Under the pieces are notes generated by a model. It saw only the letters and a list, made by a program, of their open reading frames with translations. It had not been told where the DNA came from and ran no database searches. Position numbers and translations under genes: made by a program. A stretch of DNA of 64,000 nt from Pseudomonas sp. Irchel s3f7 (GTDB taxonomy: Bacteria; Pseudomonadota; Gammaproteobacteria; Pseudomonadales; Pseudomonadaceae). Every line of letters begins with the position of its first letter. Within the stretch, counting starts at the first letter, position 1. This document shows positions 1-8,157 of this stretch, piece after piece. The stretch is taken from the NCBI RefSeq assembly GCF_900187615.1, contig NZ_FYDO01000034.1, positions 1-64,000 of the forward strand, in the 5' to 3' direction.

Positions 1-32
1 GAGCCGATGCATTCCTTATCGGCGCATTAGGT

Positions 33-109
33 GAAGGGGTGGGACGATGTCTCCCACGGTCTGTACTGGTCAGAGTCAGAAGCGAGGCTTTAGTCCCACC
101 CACCCCTTC
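33..109. repeat. Imperfect long-range inverted repeat upstream of the efflux gene
   Basis: GAAGGGGTGGGAC at 33-45 is the reverse complement of GTCCCACC..CCCTTC at 93-109, apart from four extra bases in the right arm. About 47 bases lie between the arms. It ends just before the open frame of the first gene, so it could form a leader stem in its mRNA or be a relic of a small repeat. No coding sequence is convincing in bases 1-117. Confidence 0.35.
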
Positions 110-156
110 AAGTCTAAACATACAAGCGGGTTTGCTCGCGACTTATCCAGAGTGCC

Positions 157-1572
157 TTGCTCGCCATCAGTCTCAGCGCCTGCAGCGTCGGCCCGGATTT
201 CCAAAAGCCCGAACCGCAACAAATGTCCGAATGGTCCAAACCCGCCAACACCGCCCCCAGCCAAGCCATCGCCGAGTCTATGGACGAACGCTGGTGGGAG
301 GTGTTCAACGATCCAAAACTCTCGGCCCTAAGCCAGCGCGCATTGACCGACAACCTCGACCTGAAACTGGCCAGCAGCCGCTTGCAGCAAAGCCGCGCGG
401 TGCGCCAGGTGATCACCGCCAACCGTTATCCCAATACCGCCGCCACCGGCAGTTACGCACGCAAACGCAACAGTGGCGAGGGCCTGAACGATCCGTCCGG
501 CCATGACGGCGATTCAGCATTCAACCTGTGGGAGGGTGGTTTTTCCGCCTCATGGGAGCTGGATTTCTGGGGCCGTGTACGCCGCGAAACCGAAGCCGCC
601 GATGCCACTCTGGAAGTCGCGGAAAACGACCGACGCGGCGTGTTGCTGTCGGTGCTGGCCGAGACCGCCCAGGACTATATTCAGCTGCGCGGTGTGCAAA
701 ACACCCGGGCCGTGACCGAGCAGAACCTCGACGTCGCCCGCCACAGCTTGAAACTTTCGCAGCTGCGCCTGGCGGATGGGGTCGCCACTGATCTGGATGT
801 CGCCGAAGCCGCCGCGCAAGTGGCGGCCATCGAATCGCGCCTGCCAGCGTTGGAGCAGCGTCAATCGCAATTGATCAACGCCTTGAGCCTGCTGATGGGC
901 GAGCCGCCTCAAGCGCTGGCAGCGGAGTTATCCACAGATGCCCCGGTGCCGCAAACGCCGCGTCAGGTTGCCATTGGCCTGCCGTCGCAACTGGCCGAGC
1001 GTCGCCCGGATATCCGCCAGGCCGAAGCGCGTCTGCATGCCGCCACCGCGAGCATCGGTGTGGCCAAGGGGGATTTTTATCCGCGCATCACCTTGTCGGG
1101 GAACATCGGCTCGCAAGCGATGCAACTGAGCGATTTGGGCTCCTGGGGTTCGCGCTCGTTCGGCATCGGCCCGCAATTCAGCTTGCCGCTGTTCGACGGC
1201 GGACGCCTGCGCGGCGTACTCAATTTGCGCGAAGCACAGCAACAGGAAGCCGCCATTGCCTACCAGCAAACGGTGTTGCGCGCCTGGCATGAAATCGACG
1301 ATCAGCTGACCCGTTACAACGCCAGCCAATTGCGTCGCGACAGCCTGGCTGAAGCTGTGCGCCAGAACCGCATCGCCCTGCAAACCGCACAGCAGCAATA
1401 CGTGGAAGGCGTGGTGGACTTCGTCACGGTGCTTACCGTGCAAGGCGCCTTGCTGGCCACGCAGGAACAGTGGGTCGAGAGTTCGGCCGGCGTATCATTG
1501 GCAGCCGTCGGCTTGTACAAGGCGTTGGGCGGCGGATGGCAATCGGTGTATCCGTTGACGGCGCAACGCTGA
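157..1572 (+). CDS. RND-type efflux outer membrane lipoprotein, NodT family
   Basis: Outer membrane channel of a tripartite efflux pump (TolC/OprM/NodT superfamily). A lipobox-like LSACS near the N terminus would be cut and lipidated at Cys, followed by VGPDFQKPE, the usual start of the mature protein. Two outer membrane efflux repeats fill the rest, including the family motif ERRPDIRQAEARL. The frame is open back to base 118 and encodes basic residues before the hydrophobic stretch, so a complete signal peptide would need a start upstream of the TTG at 157. No ATG, GTG or TTG exists there in frame, so the start is unresolved. Its pump and adaptor genes are not in the window. The family is clear; the substrate is unknown. 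Confidence 0.85.
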   Translation: MLAISLSACSVGPDFQKPEPQQMSEWSKPANTAPSQAIAESMDERWWEVFNDPKLSALSQRALTDNLDLKLASSRLQQSRAVRQVITANRYPNTAATGSYARKRNSGEGLNDPSGHDGDSAFNLWEGGFSASWELDFWGRVRRETEAADATLEVAENDRRGVLLSVLAETAQDYIQLRGVQNTRAVTEQNLDVARHSLKLSQLRLADGVATDLDVAEAAAQVAAIESRLPALEQRQSQLINALSLLMGEPPQALAAELSTDAPVPQTPRQVAIGLPSQLAERRPDIRQAEARLHAATASIGVAKGDFYPRITLSGNIGSQAMQLSDLGSWGSRSFGIGPQFSLPLFDGGRLRGVLNLREAQQQEAAIAYQQTVLRAWHEIDDQLTRYNASQLRRDSLAEAVRQNRIALQTAQQQYVEGVVDFVTVLTVQGALLATQEQWVESSAGVSLAAVGLYKALGGGWQSVYPLTAQR

Positions 1573-1579
1573 AGGCCAT

Positions 1580-2338
1580 TCAAGGTTTCGACGACAAATC
1601 CGCCATGCCCTTGAGCAATTCAATCGGCAGCGGAAAGACGATGGTCGAACTCTTGTCGCCGGCAATCGAATTGAGGGTCTGCATGTAGCGCAACTGCATG
1701 GCCCCCGGCTGGCGTCCGAGCATTTCGGCGGCTTGCATGAGTTTTTCCGAGGCTTGCAGTTCGCCTTCGGCGTGGATCACCTTGGCCCGACGTTCCCGTT
1801 CGGCTTCGGCCTGTTTGGCGATGGCGCGGACCATCGATTCATTGAGGTCGACGTGCTTGATTTCGACGTTGGCGACTTTGATGCCCCACGCATCGGTCTG
1901 GGCGTCGAGCACTTGCTGGATATCCAGGTTCAGGCGCTCGCGTTCGGCGAGCAATTCGTCGAGTTCATGTTTGCCGAGCACCGCCCGCAGTGTGGTCTGC
2001 GCCAGTTGGCTGGTGGCGGCGAAGAAATCCTCGACCTGAATGATCGCTTTCTGCGGATCGAGCACGCGAAAGTACAGCACCGCATTGACCTTGACCGACA
2101 CGTTGTCGCGGGTGATCACGTCCTGGGACGGTACGTCCAGCACCACCGTGCGCAGGTCGACACGGACCATTTGTTGCACCACCGGAATCAGCAGGATCAG
2201 GCCCGGCCCCTTGACCTGCCAGAAGCGTCCAAGCTGGAACACCACCCCGCGCTCGTATTCGCGCAGGATGCGGAACGTCGACCCCGCCAGTGCAATCAGC
2301 AATAACAGCAGCGCGACCATACCCAATTGCACGCCCAT
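1580..2338 (-). CDS. SPFH-domain (slipin/stomatin-like) membrane protein
   Basis: 252 residues. An N-terminal membrane helix (about residues 5-22) is followed by the SPFH/band 7 domain, with typical strings such as YERGVVFQLGRF and LRTVVLDVP, then an Ala/Glu-rich coiled segment rich in AEAERERRAK. Slipins form oligomeric scaffolds in the inner membrane and are thought to organise membrane microdomains with NfeD partners. It starts 2 bases after the NfeD gene ends on the same strand, the classic NfeD-slipin pair. The C terminus converges tail to tail with the efflux gene that ends at 1572. Confidence 0.9.
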   Translation of the reverse strand: MGVQLGMVALLLLLIALAGSTFRILREYERGVVFQLGRFWQVKGPGLILLIPVVQQMVRVDLRTVVLDVPSQDVITRDNVSVKVNAVLYFRVLDPQKAIIQVEDFFAATSQLAQTTLRAVLGKHELDELLAERERLNLDIQQVLDAQTDAWGIKVANVEIKHVDLNESMVRAIAKQAEAERERRAKVIHAEGELQASEKLMQAAEMLGRQPGAMQLRYMQTLNSIAGDKSSTIVFPLPIELLKGMADLSSKP

Positions 2339-2340
2339 GA

Positions 2341-2871
2341 CTATTCTCCACCCGGCACCGCGTCAGCCGCGGCCACTTGCAGCAGCAAACCCTGGCGCGC
2401 CATCACCCGCACCCGCTGTCCGGGTTGCAGCGGCGTCGCGCTGAGCACTTGCCATTGTTCTCCTTGCAGATGCACCCAGCCGCCACACGCGTTGCCGGTC
2501 TGCACTGACGTGACGGGCGTTTCGCTGCCGACTAGCCCGGCATCCCCGCTGACGGTGTGTCGCGGTCGGGTTTTGAGGGCGTGAATCACCAGGAAGATCA
2601 GCAGCAAGGCGCTGACCAGCGCCAAGCCGATCATCAGCGGCACGGGCACATCGGTGTTGGTCAGAATCACTGCACCGATCACGAACATCACGATCCCGCC
2701 CAAGCCAATCACGCCGTAATTGGGCAGGGCGGCTTCTGCGATCAGAAAGGCGATGCCAAGCGTGATCAGCCAGATCCCGACAGGGTGGGGCAACAAGACA
2801 ACCGTTTCGGCGGCGAACGTCGACCCGCTCAACGCCAGCAGCAACGCAACGGCACAACAACGCGTGTTCAC
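2341..2871 (-). CDS. NfeD family membrane protein (short form)
   Basis: About 176 residues. A signal-like N terminus precedes membrane segments around LITLGIAFLIAEAALPNYG and a Gly/Val/Ile-rich stretch, then a C-terminal OB-fold-like domain (HLQGEQWQVLS...). The ClpP-like protease half of long NfeD proteins is absent. The GTG at 2871 is preferred because GGAGGG lies just upstream; an ATG at 2892 would add seven residues. It forms an operon with the downstream SPFH protein, its usual partner. The exact cellular job is not established. Confidence 0.85.
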   Translation of the reverse strand: MNTRCCAVALLLALSGSTFAAETVVLLPHPVGIWLITLGIAFLIAEAALPNYGVIGLGGIVMFVIGAVILTNTDVPVPLMIGLALVSALLLIFLVIHALKTRPRHTVSGDAGLVGSETPVTSVQTGNACGGWVHLQGEQWQVLSATPLQPGQRVRVMARQGLLLQVAAADAVPGGE

Positions 2872-3069
2872 TTGACCCTCCGGGAGAGTCATGGGGGGTT
2901 ATGAATAGAGTTTAGTTGAGCCCGGGCTTGTATGAATTTTGCTCAAATGATGACGGTGCCCGATGAGCGGATTTCCCGCCGTCACCGGCCAGCGGGCCTA
3001 GACTTTCAGTATGGCAAAAGGTGTTAAACCATCGTCCGCCAAAGGTTGTCGCGGGCATCGAGGTGCATC

Positions 3070-3531
3070 ATGCGTATGGCAAGAACCGTGCAGCGCAGCC
3101 TGGAAAAGGCGCACTGCGAATATGACATCGTCAGCCACCCACACTCGGCCAGCAGCCTTGAAACGGCGCGGGTTGCAGGCATTCCTGCGGAACGGGTCGC
3201 CAAGTCGGTCATCCTCGATGACCATCACGGTCATTACCTGATGGCGGTGCTGCCCGCCAGCCGTCACCTGGACCTGAGCAAAGTCCGCAGCAGCGGAGAG
3301 TGGCAGGTCTCCCGGGAAAGCAATTTGCCGCATCTGTTTGACGATTGCGAACGCGGAGCCGTGCCAGCCCTGGGTGAAGCCTATGGGCTGGATGTGGTGA
3401 TCGACCCACTGCTGACCCGGCAAAAAGACATCTATCTGGAAGCGGGCAACCACACCAATCTGCTGCGCATGAACATGCCGGATTTTCTGGCCATGGTGCC
3501 GCATGCCGAGGTGCGTGAGTTGAGTCAGTGA
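3070..3531 (+). CDS. YbaK/EbsC-type aminoacyl-tRNA deacylase family protein
   Basis: 153 residues matching the YbaK/ProX editing-domain fold: an N-terminal VQRSLEKAHCEYDIVSHPHS segment, a conserved VAKSVILDD strand with Lys, and the late G-N-H-T-N-L region where the family has GG.R. Members hydrolyse mischarged aminoacyl-tRNA such as Cys-tRNA(Pro) or Ala-tRNA(Pro). Specificity cannot be read here. ATG 3070 has GAGG six bases upstream; an upstream TTG at 3046 is less likely. It is a single gene between the NfeD promoter region and the DUF2789 gene. Confidence 0.85.
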   Translation: MRMARTVQRSLEKAHCEYDIVSHPHSASSLETARVAGIPAERVAKSVILDDHHGHYLMAVLPASRHLDLSKVRSSGEWQVSRESNLPHLFDDCERGAVPALGEAYGLDVVIDPLLTRQKDIYLEAGNHTNLLRMNMPDFLAMVPHAEVRELSQ

Positions 3532-3597
3532 GTTTTGTTTCGTCAATGCCACTGCCATCGCGAGCAGTGACCCCAGAATCAGTCCCAGGAGTCCACC

Positions 3598-3843
3598 ATG
3601 GAAAACCCGACGCACAGCCTATCGTCGCTGTTCAAACAACTTGGCCTGGCCGACGACGCCGAGAGCATCGACAAATTCATCGCCACCCATTCGCCGCTCA
3701 AACCTGAACTGCATCTTGCGGATGCGTTTTTCTGGAGTCCGAGCCAGGCGGATCTGCTGCGGAATGAGGTGCTGGAAGATGCTGACTGGGCAGAGGTGGT
3801 GGACCAGCTGGATGTGCTGTTGAGGAAGGGGCGGGGGGTGTAG
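3598..3843 (+). CDS. DUF2789 family small protein
   Basis: 81 residues. The pattern SLFKQLGL..., HSPL, FWSPSQADLLRNEVLEDADWAEVVDQLDVLLR is that of the DUF2789 family, common in gammaproteobacteria and of unknown function. It is predicted to be cytosolic and mostly helical, with no signal or membrane segment. AGGAG lies about 7 bases before the ATG. It follows the YbaK-like gene by 66 bases and may share its transcript. Confidence 0.8.
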   Translation: MENPTHSLSSLFKQLGLADDAESIDKFIATHSPLKPELHLADAFFWSPSQADLLRNEVLEDADWAEVVDQLDVLLRKGRGV

Positions 3844-3896
3844 TTATCGGATGGGTGGCGATTTGCTCGATTGCTCAGTCGATAATAATGGACCAG

Positions 3897-3924
3897 AATT
3901 AAGACCTTATTTGAGGTCTTAATT
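3897..3924. promoter_or_regulatory. Perfect palindrome, probable toxin-antitoxin autoregulatory operator
   Basis: AATTAAGACCT (3897-3907) and AGGTCTTAATT (3914-3924) form a perfect 11-bp inverted repeat with a 6-base spacer. It ends exactly at the antitoxin ATG and contains the GAGG ribosome site. Phd/YefM antitoxins bind such palindromes to repress their own operon. This one could also fold in the mRNA and hide the ribosome site. Confidence 0.7.
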
Positions 3925-4170
3925 ATGCAAAGTGTATTGGCCGATATGGCCGTTAGTGTCTCCGAGTTAAAGAAAAACCCAACAGCTGTTTTGAATGGCG
4001 CCCATGGAGGACCGGTTGCGGTGCTCAATCACAATCGCGTCATGGGTTACATGGTCCCCGCCGATGTTTTCGAAGCCATGATGGAGCGTCTTGATGATTT
4101 GGAGTTGGCGGAAATCGTTCGTTCTCGCCGTGATGAGACGCCGATTCCGGTGACACTGGATGACCTATAA
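3925..4170 (+). CDS. Type II antitoxin, Phd/YefM family
   Basis: 81 residues. The N-terminal Phd/YefM fold is shown by SVSELKKNPTAVL and PVAVLNHNRVMGYMVP; the C-terminal tail (LAEIVRSRRDETPIPVTLDDL) would wrap the toxin. It neutralises the RelE-like toxin encoded immediately downstream, whose ATG lies 11 bases before this stop, so the two are translationally coupled. The palindrome at 3897-3924 is the likely binding site for autoregulation. The locus sits between two core genes and is not inside the large island. Confidence 0.9.
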   Translation: MQSVLADMAVSVSELKKNPTAVLNGAHGGPVAVLNHNRVMGYMVPADVFEAMMERLDDLELAEIVRSRRDETPIPVTLDDL

Positions 4171-4441
4171 GCTCGAATTCCTGCCGTCTGCACGCAAGGA
4201 GTGGGACAAGCTGGGGCACACCCTCCGTGAGCAATTCAAAAAGAAGCTGGCAGAGCGGCTTGAGACTCCGCGAATCCAGGCTGACGCCCTGCACGGGATG
4301 CCTGACTGTTTCAAAATCAAACTGAAGTCATCGGGATATCGCCTGGTTTACGAGGTGATAGATGAGCGCGTCGTTGTTTCTGTCGTTGCGGTAGGGAAGC
4401 GCGAACGCAGTGCAGTCTATGAGCGGGCCAAGAAGCGTTGA
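4160..4441 (+). CDS. Type II toxin, RelE/ParE superfamily
   Basis: 93 residues of the RelE fold: TYKLEFLPSARKEWDKLG at the N terminus, then a helix rich in Lys/Arg, KIKLKSSGYRLVYEVIDERVVV and a final VGKRERSAVYERA. The basic residues in strand 3 and near the C terminus (K, R, Y) are as expected for ribosome-dependent mRNA cleavage in RelE. The sequence alone cannot exclude ParE-type gyrase targeting. It overlaps the antitoxin by 11 bases. Length and motifs indicate an intact toxin, unlike the second locus near 20.3 kb. Confidence 0.9.
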   Translation: MTYKLEFLPSARKEWDKLGHTLREQFKKKLAERLETPRIQADALHGMPDCFKIKLKSSGYRLVYEVIDERVVVSVVAVGKRERSAVYERAKKR

Positions 4442-4517
4442 GGATTCTTGTTTAGACGTGGCGCTCAAATTTGTTTCAAAACTTGACGATAAATCCTCTC
4501 CAATGCCATATTGATAG

Positions 4518-4529
4518 TTAGCAAACTAA
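4518..4529. promoter_or_regulatory. SlyA/MarR-type operator
   Basis: TTAGCAAACTAA is a near-perfect dyad that differs at one base from the SlyA consensus TTAGCAAGCTAA. It lies 4 bases before the GTG start of the MarR-family gene, the position expected for autorepression of the efflux operon. Confidence 0.6.
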
Positions 4530-4533
4530 CAGT

Positions 4534-4998
4534 GTGTCTTTCGTGCCCGATCCCCTCGACATTCTTCAGATGAACATCAGCAGTTCCATGGTGGTGGCCG
4601 CCAGGCATTGGCGCAAAATCTGCCAGACCACGCTGGCCAACTATGGAATCTCCGAAGCCTGCGCCGTGCCGTTGTTGATGATCGGCCGGCTGGGCGAGGG
4701 CGTGCGTCAGGTGACCGTGGCGCAGGCGGCGGGGATGGAGAGTCCGTCGCTGGTGCGCTTGCTTGATCAGCTGTGCCATGGCGGCTATGTCTGCCGCACC
4801 GAAGATACGCAGGATCGGCGCGCCAAATGCCTGAGCCTGACCGAAACCGGTCGCGAGCTGGTTCAAGCGGTCGAAGTCGAATTGGTGCGCTTGCGCCATG
4901 AAGTCCTGGACGGCATTGACCCGAGTGATCTGGAAGCTACGCTGCGGGTACTCAGAGCATTTGAAGCGGCCACGCCGCCATCGGTGGGCAACCCTTGA
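4534..4998 (+). CDS. MarR-family transcriptional regulator of the efflux operon
   Basis: 154 residues with a winged helix: VTVAQAAGMESPSLVRLLDQL is the recognition region and TEDTQDRRAKCLSLTETG the wing with its DxR motif. MarR/SlyA proteins repress efflux genes and release DNA on binding phenolic ligands. GTG 4534 is used because the encoded VPDPLDILQMN is typical for this subgroup; ATG 4570 is the alternative. It is the first gene of the operon with FUSC, DUF1656, HlyD and NodT proteins. Its stop overlaps the TTG of the pump gene. A SlyA-like dyad directly precedes it. Confidence 0.88.
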   Translation: MSFVPDPLDILQMNISSSMVVAARHWRKICQTTLANYGISEACAVPLLMIGRLGEGVRQVTVAQAAGMESPSLVRLLDQLCHGGYVCRTEDTQDRRAKCLSLTETGRELVQAVEVELVRLRHEVLDGIDPSDLEATLRVLRAFEAATPPSVGNP

Positions 4999-7067
4999 AC
5001 GGATTTTTCTCTGGTATGCCCCCGGCGCGGGACTGGTTCTATGGCGTGCGTACCTTCGCCGCCTCGATGATTGCGCTGTATATCGCACTGCTCATGCAAA
5101 TGCCCCGTCCTTACTGGGCGATGGCCACGGTGTACATCGTTTCCAACCCATTCCTCGGTCCCACCACGTCCAAAGCTTTGTACCGTGCGATTGGCACCTT
5201 TGTCGGCGCTGCGGCGGCGGTGCTGTTCGTGCCGATGTTTGTCCAGAGTCCGTATGTATTGGTGGTGGTGATTGCGCTGTGGACTGGCATCCTGCTGTTT
5301 CTGTCCCTGCATTTGCGCACCGCCAACAACTACGCCTTGATGCTGGCCGGCTACACCTTGCCGTTGATTGCCTTGCCGGTGGTGGATAACCCGTTGGCGG
5401 TGTGGGATGTGGCGGAAGCGCGGACCGAAGAAATCTTCCTCGGCATCGCCGTGGCGGCCGTGATGGGCGCGATGTTCTGGCCCCGTCGCCTGGCGCCGGT
5501 GTTCAACGATTCGGTGAGTAAATGGTTCGCCGATGCATCGAATTACAGCCTGCGATTTCTCAACCGCGACGTGAAGCCTGATGAAGTCAGTGCGCTGCGC
5601 ATGTCGATGGTGGCGAATTTCAACAGCCTGGAACTGATGATCGGCCAGTTGCCGCACGAAGGCTCGCGTCCGCAAACCGTACGCAACACCAAGGAGTTGC
5701 GCGGGCGGATGATTCATCTGTTGCCGGTGATCGATGCCCTCGACGACGCGTTGTATGCGCTGGAACGGCGCACCCCCGAGCTTGTGGATAAGTTCTCGCC
5801 GTTGCTGGCGGCGGCCACTGAATGGCTCGATCACAACGATGCGGACCTCGAGCGCTGGCGTGCCCTGAAAGACCAGCTCGAAGCCCTGCAACCCGAGCCG
5901 CACGTGCTAGAGGATCGCAAGCAGTTGCTGTTCTCCAACGCCATTTACCGCCTCGGCGAGTGGGTCGACTTGTGGCAGGACTGCCGCAGCCTGCAATTCG
6001 CGATTCAGTGTGAGAGCCAGGACAACTGGCGGGCGGTGTATCGGCATTGGCGTCTCGGGCGACTGACGCCGTTTCTGGATCGTGGGCTGATGCTCTATTC
6101 CGCCGCGTCCACCGTCACGGCGATCATTGTCGCCTCGGTGCTGTGGATTCTGCTCGGCTGGACCGATGGTGGCAGCGCGGTGATTCTGGCTGCGGTGGCG
6201 TGCAGTTTCTTCGCCTCGATGGATGACCCGGCGCCGCAGATCTACCGGTTCTTTTTCTGGACGGCGTTGTCGGTGGTGTTCGCCAGTCTTTACCTGTTTC
6301 TGGTCCTGCCCAACCTGCATGATTTTCCGATGTTGGTGTTGGCGTTCGCCGTCCCCTTCATCTGCGTGGGGACACTGACGGTCAAGCCGCAGTTTTACCT
6401 GGGCATGCTGCTGACGTTGGTCAACACCTCGTCCTTCATCAGTATTCAGGGGGCTTACGACGCGGACTTTCTCAGTTTCGCCAACTCGAATCTTGCCGGC
6501 CCCATGGGCTTGTTGTTCGCGTTCATCTGGACCCTCATTTCCCGACCGTTTGGTGCGGAATACGCGGCCAAACGCCTGACCCGTTTCAGCTGGCGCGACA
6601 TCGTCAGCCTTGCCGAGCCGGCCACCCTGGCCGAACACCGGCAGTTGGGTGTGCAGATGCTCGACCGATTGATGCAGCATTTGCCGCGTCTGGCCATGAC
6701 CGGCCAGGACACCGGCATCGCGCTGCGCGAAGTGCGGGTGGCGCTGAATCTGTTGGACTTGCTGGCCTATTCGCCACGTGTTTCCGGTGCGCCGCAGGTG
6801 TTGCTGCGTCAGGTGGTGGCCGAGGTCGGTGAATACTTCAAGGCGTGTCTCAAGGCCGGCGAGCGGTTACAGGCGCCGAGCCCGTTGCTCATGACCCTCG
6901 ACCGCACCCGCCGCGCGCTTGGCGGTGCCGGCGATGATGAAACCCGTCGGCACTTGCTGCACGCCTTGAGTGGTCTGCGTCTGGCATTGCTGCCCGGTGT
7001 TGAGTTTGTCGGCGCCGCCGAGCCCGAAGAACCGCTTCCCCATGGCATCGATGGAGCGCCTTTATGA
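4995..7067 (+). CDS. FUSC family (fusaric acid resistance / AaeB-like) inner membrane efflux protein
   Basis: 690 residues. Two copies of a membrane domain (roughly residues 20-170 and 370-520) are separated by long soluble segments, the layout of FUSC/AaeB transporters that export aromatic acids such as fusaric or hydroxybenzoic acids. GVRTFAASMIALYIALLMQMPRPYWAM is a family-typical start (shown here only as its character: aromatic, then PRPYWA). The TTG at 4995 overlaps the MarR stop as TTGA; ATG 5016 is an alternative. It works with the downstream DUF1656 subunit, HlyD adaptor and NodT channel. The substrate is inferred only from the family. Confidence 0.9.
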   Translation: MNGFFSGMPPARDWFYGVRTFAASMIALYIALLMQMPRPYWAMATVYIVSNPFLGPTTSKALYRAIGTFVGAAAAVLFVPMFVQSPYVLVVVIALWTGILLFLSLHLRTANNYALMLAGYTLPLIALPVVDNPLAVWDVAEARTEEIFLGIAVAAVMGAMFWPRRLAPVFNDSVSKWFADASNYSLRFLNRDVKPDEVSALRMSMVANFNSLELMIGQLPHEGSRPQTVRNTKELRGRMIHLLPVIDALDDALYALERRTPELVDKFSPLLAAATEWLDHNDADLERWRALKDQLEALQPEPHVLEDRKQLLFSNAIYRLGEWVDLWQDCRSLQFAIQCESQDNWRAVYRHWRLGRLTPFLDRGLMLYSAASTVTAIIVASVLWILLGWTDGGSAVILAAVACSFFASMDDPAPQIYRFFFWTALSVVFASLYLFLVLPNLHDFPMLVLAFAVPFICVGTLTVKPQFYLGMLLTLVNTSSFISIQGAYDADFLSFANSNLAGPMGLLFAFIWTLISRPFGAEYAAKRLTRFSWRDIVSLAEPATLAEHRQLGVQMLDRLMQHLPRLAMTGQDTGIALREVRVALNLLDLLAYSPRVSGAPQVLLRQVVAEVGEYFKACLKAGERLQAPSPLLMTLDRTRRALGGAGDDETRRHLLHALSGLRLALLPGVEFVGAAEPEEPLPHGIDGAPL

Positions 7068-7273
7068 TCGGTGATCTGGATATCAGCGGGGTGTTCCTGC
7101 CCACGCTGCTGGTGCTGATGGGCATTACGTACGTGATTTACCTGTTGGTGCACGGGGTGCTGACGCGCCTGCACTTTTACCGTCTGGTCTGGCACCGGGC
7201 ATTGTTCAACGTGGCTCTCTACGCCGTGCTGCTGGGCGCCGTGGATTCACTCAGTCGATACCTGATGACATGA
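7064..7273 (+). CDS. DUF1656 (AaeX-like) small membrane protein
   Basis: 69 residues with two hydrophobic segments (about residues 10-30 and 45-65) and the family start GDLDISGVFLP. DUF1656 proteins sit between FUSC pumps and HlyD adaptors in these operons and are assumed to assist pump assembly. It overlaps the FUSC stop (ATGA) and its own stop overlaps the next start (ATGA), so it is fully coupled in translation. Confidence 0.9.
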   Translation: MIGDLDISGVFLPTLLVLMGITYVIYLLVHGVLTRLHFYRLVWHRALFNVALYAVLLGAVDSLSRYLMT

Positions 7274-8157
7274 AAAAACCGTTTCTGACCTTGGGTCGCG
7301 TGGTGCTGACCCTGTTGATCGTGAGCCTTGCCGTTGTCGTGGTCTGGCGCATGGTCATGTATTACATGTTCGCGCCCTGGACGCGCGACGGGCACATCCG
7401 TGCCGACGTCGTGCAGATCGCGCCGGATGTCTCCGGGCTGATCCAGCAAGTGGACGTGCGCGACAACCAAATGGTCAAGCGTGGCCAGGTGCTGTTCAGC
7501 ATCGATCCGGACCGTTTCAAACTGGCCCTGCGTCAGGCGAAAGCGGCGGTCGCCGATCGTGAAGAAACCCTGGCCCAGGCTCAACGCGAAGCCAAACGTA
7601 ACAAGGGCCTGGGCAATCTGGTGCCGGGCGAGCAACTTGAGGAAAGTCAGTCTAAGGTCGCTCGCGCACAGGTTGCATTGATGGAAGCCCAAGTGGCGGT
7701 GGACAGCGCCCAGCTCAACCTCGACCGCTCGGTGATCCGCAGCCCGGTGGACGGCTACGTCAACGACCGTGCACCGCGTACCCAGGAGTTTGTCAGCGCC
7801 GGTCGCCCGGTGTTGTCGGTGGTCGACAGCAACTCGTTCCACATCGACGGCTACTTCGAAGAAACCAAACTCAATGGTATTCATGTCGGCCAGAGCGTCG
7901 ACATCCGGGTGGTCGGCGACAATGCGCGCCTGCGCGGGCATGTGGAAAGCATCGTCGCCGGTATCGAAGACCGCGACCGCACCAGCGGCAACAACCTGCT
8001 GCCCAACGTTAATCCGGCGTTCAGTTGGGTGCGCCTGGCGCAGCGAATTCCGGTGCGAATCGCCTTCGACGATGTGCCAGCGGATTTCCGCATGATCGCC
8101 GGACGTACCGCGACGGTATCGATCATCGACGACAAGAATCGGGAGCCTGCGCAATGA
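7270..8157 (+). CDS. HlyD/EmrA-family periplasmic adaptor of the FUSC efflux system
   Basis: 295 residues. A membrane anchor at about residues 8-30 precedes a lipoyl/biotinyl-like half (GHIRADVVQIAPDVSG, later SPVDGYVNDR), a coiled-coil hairpin (about 85-150, Ala/Glu/Gln-rich) and a beta-barrel domain. Adaptors of this class join the inner membrane FUSC pump to the outer membrane channel. The gene overlaps its neighbours on both sides by 4 bases, giving one polycistronic unit from MarR to NodT. Confidence 0.92.
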   Translation: MKKPFLTLGRVVLTLLIVSLAVVVVWRMVMYYMFAPWTRDGHIRADVVQIAPDVSGLIQQVDVRDNQMVKRGQVLFSIDPDRFKLALRQAKAAVADREETLAQAQREAKRNKGLGNLVPGEQLEESQSKVARAQVALMEAQVAVDSAQLNLDRSVIRSPVDGYVNDRAPRTQEFVSAGRPVLSVVDSNSFHIDGYFEETKLNGIHVGQSVDIRVVGDNARLRGHVESIVAGIEDRDRTSGNNLLPNVNPAFSWVRLAQRIPVRIAFDDVPADFRMIAGRTATVSIIDDKNREPAQ

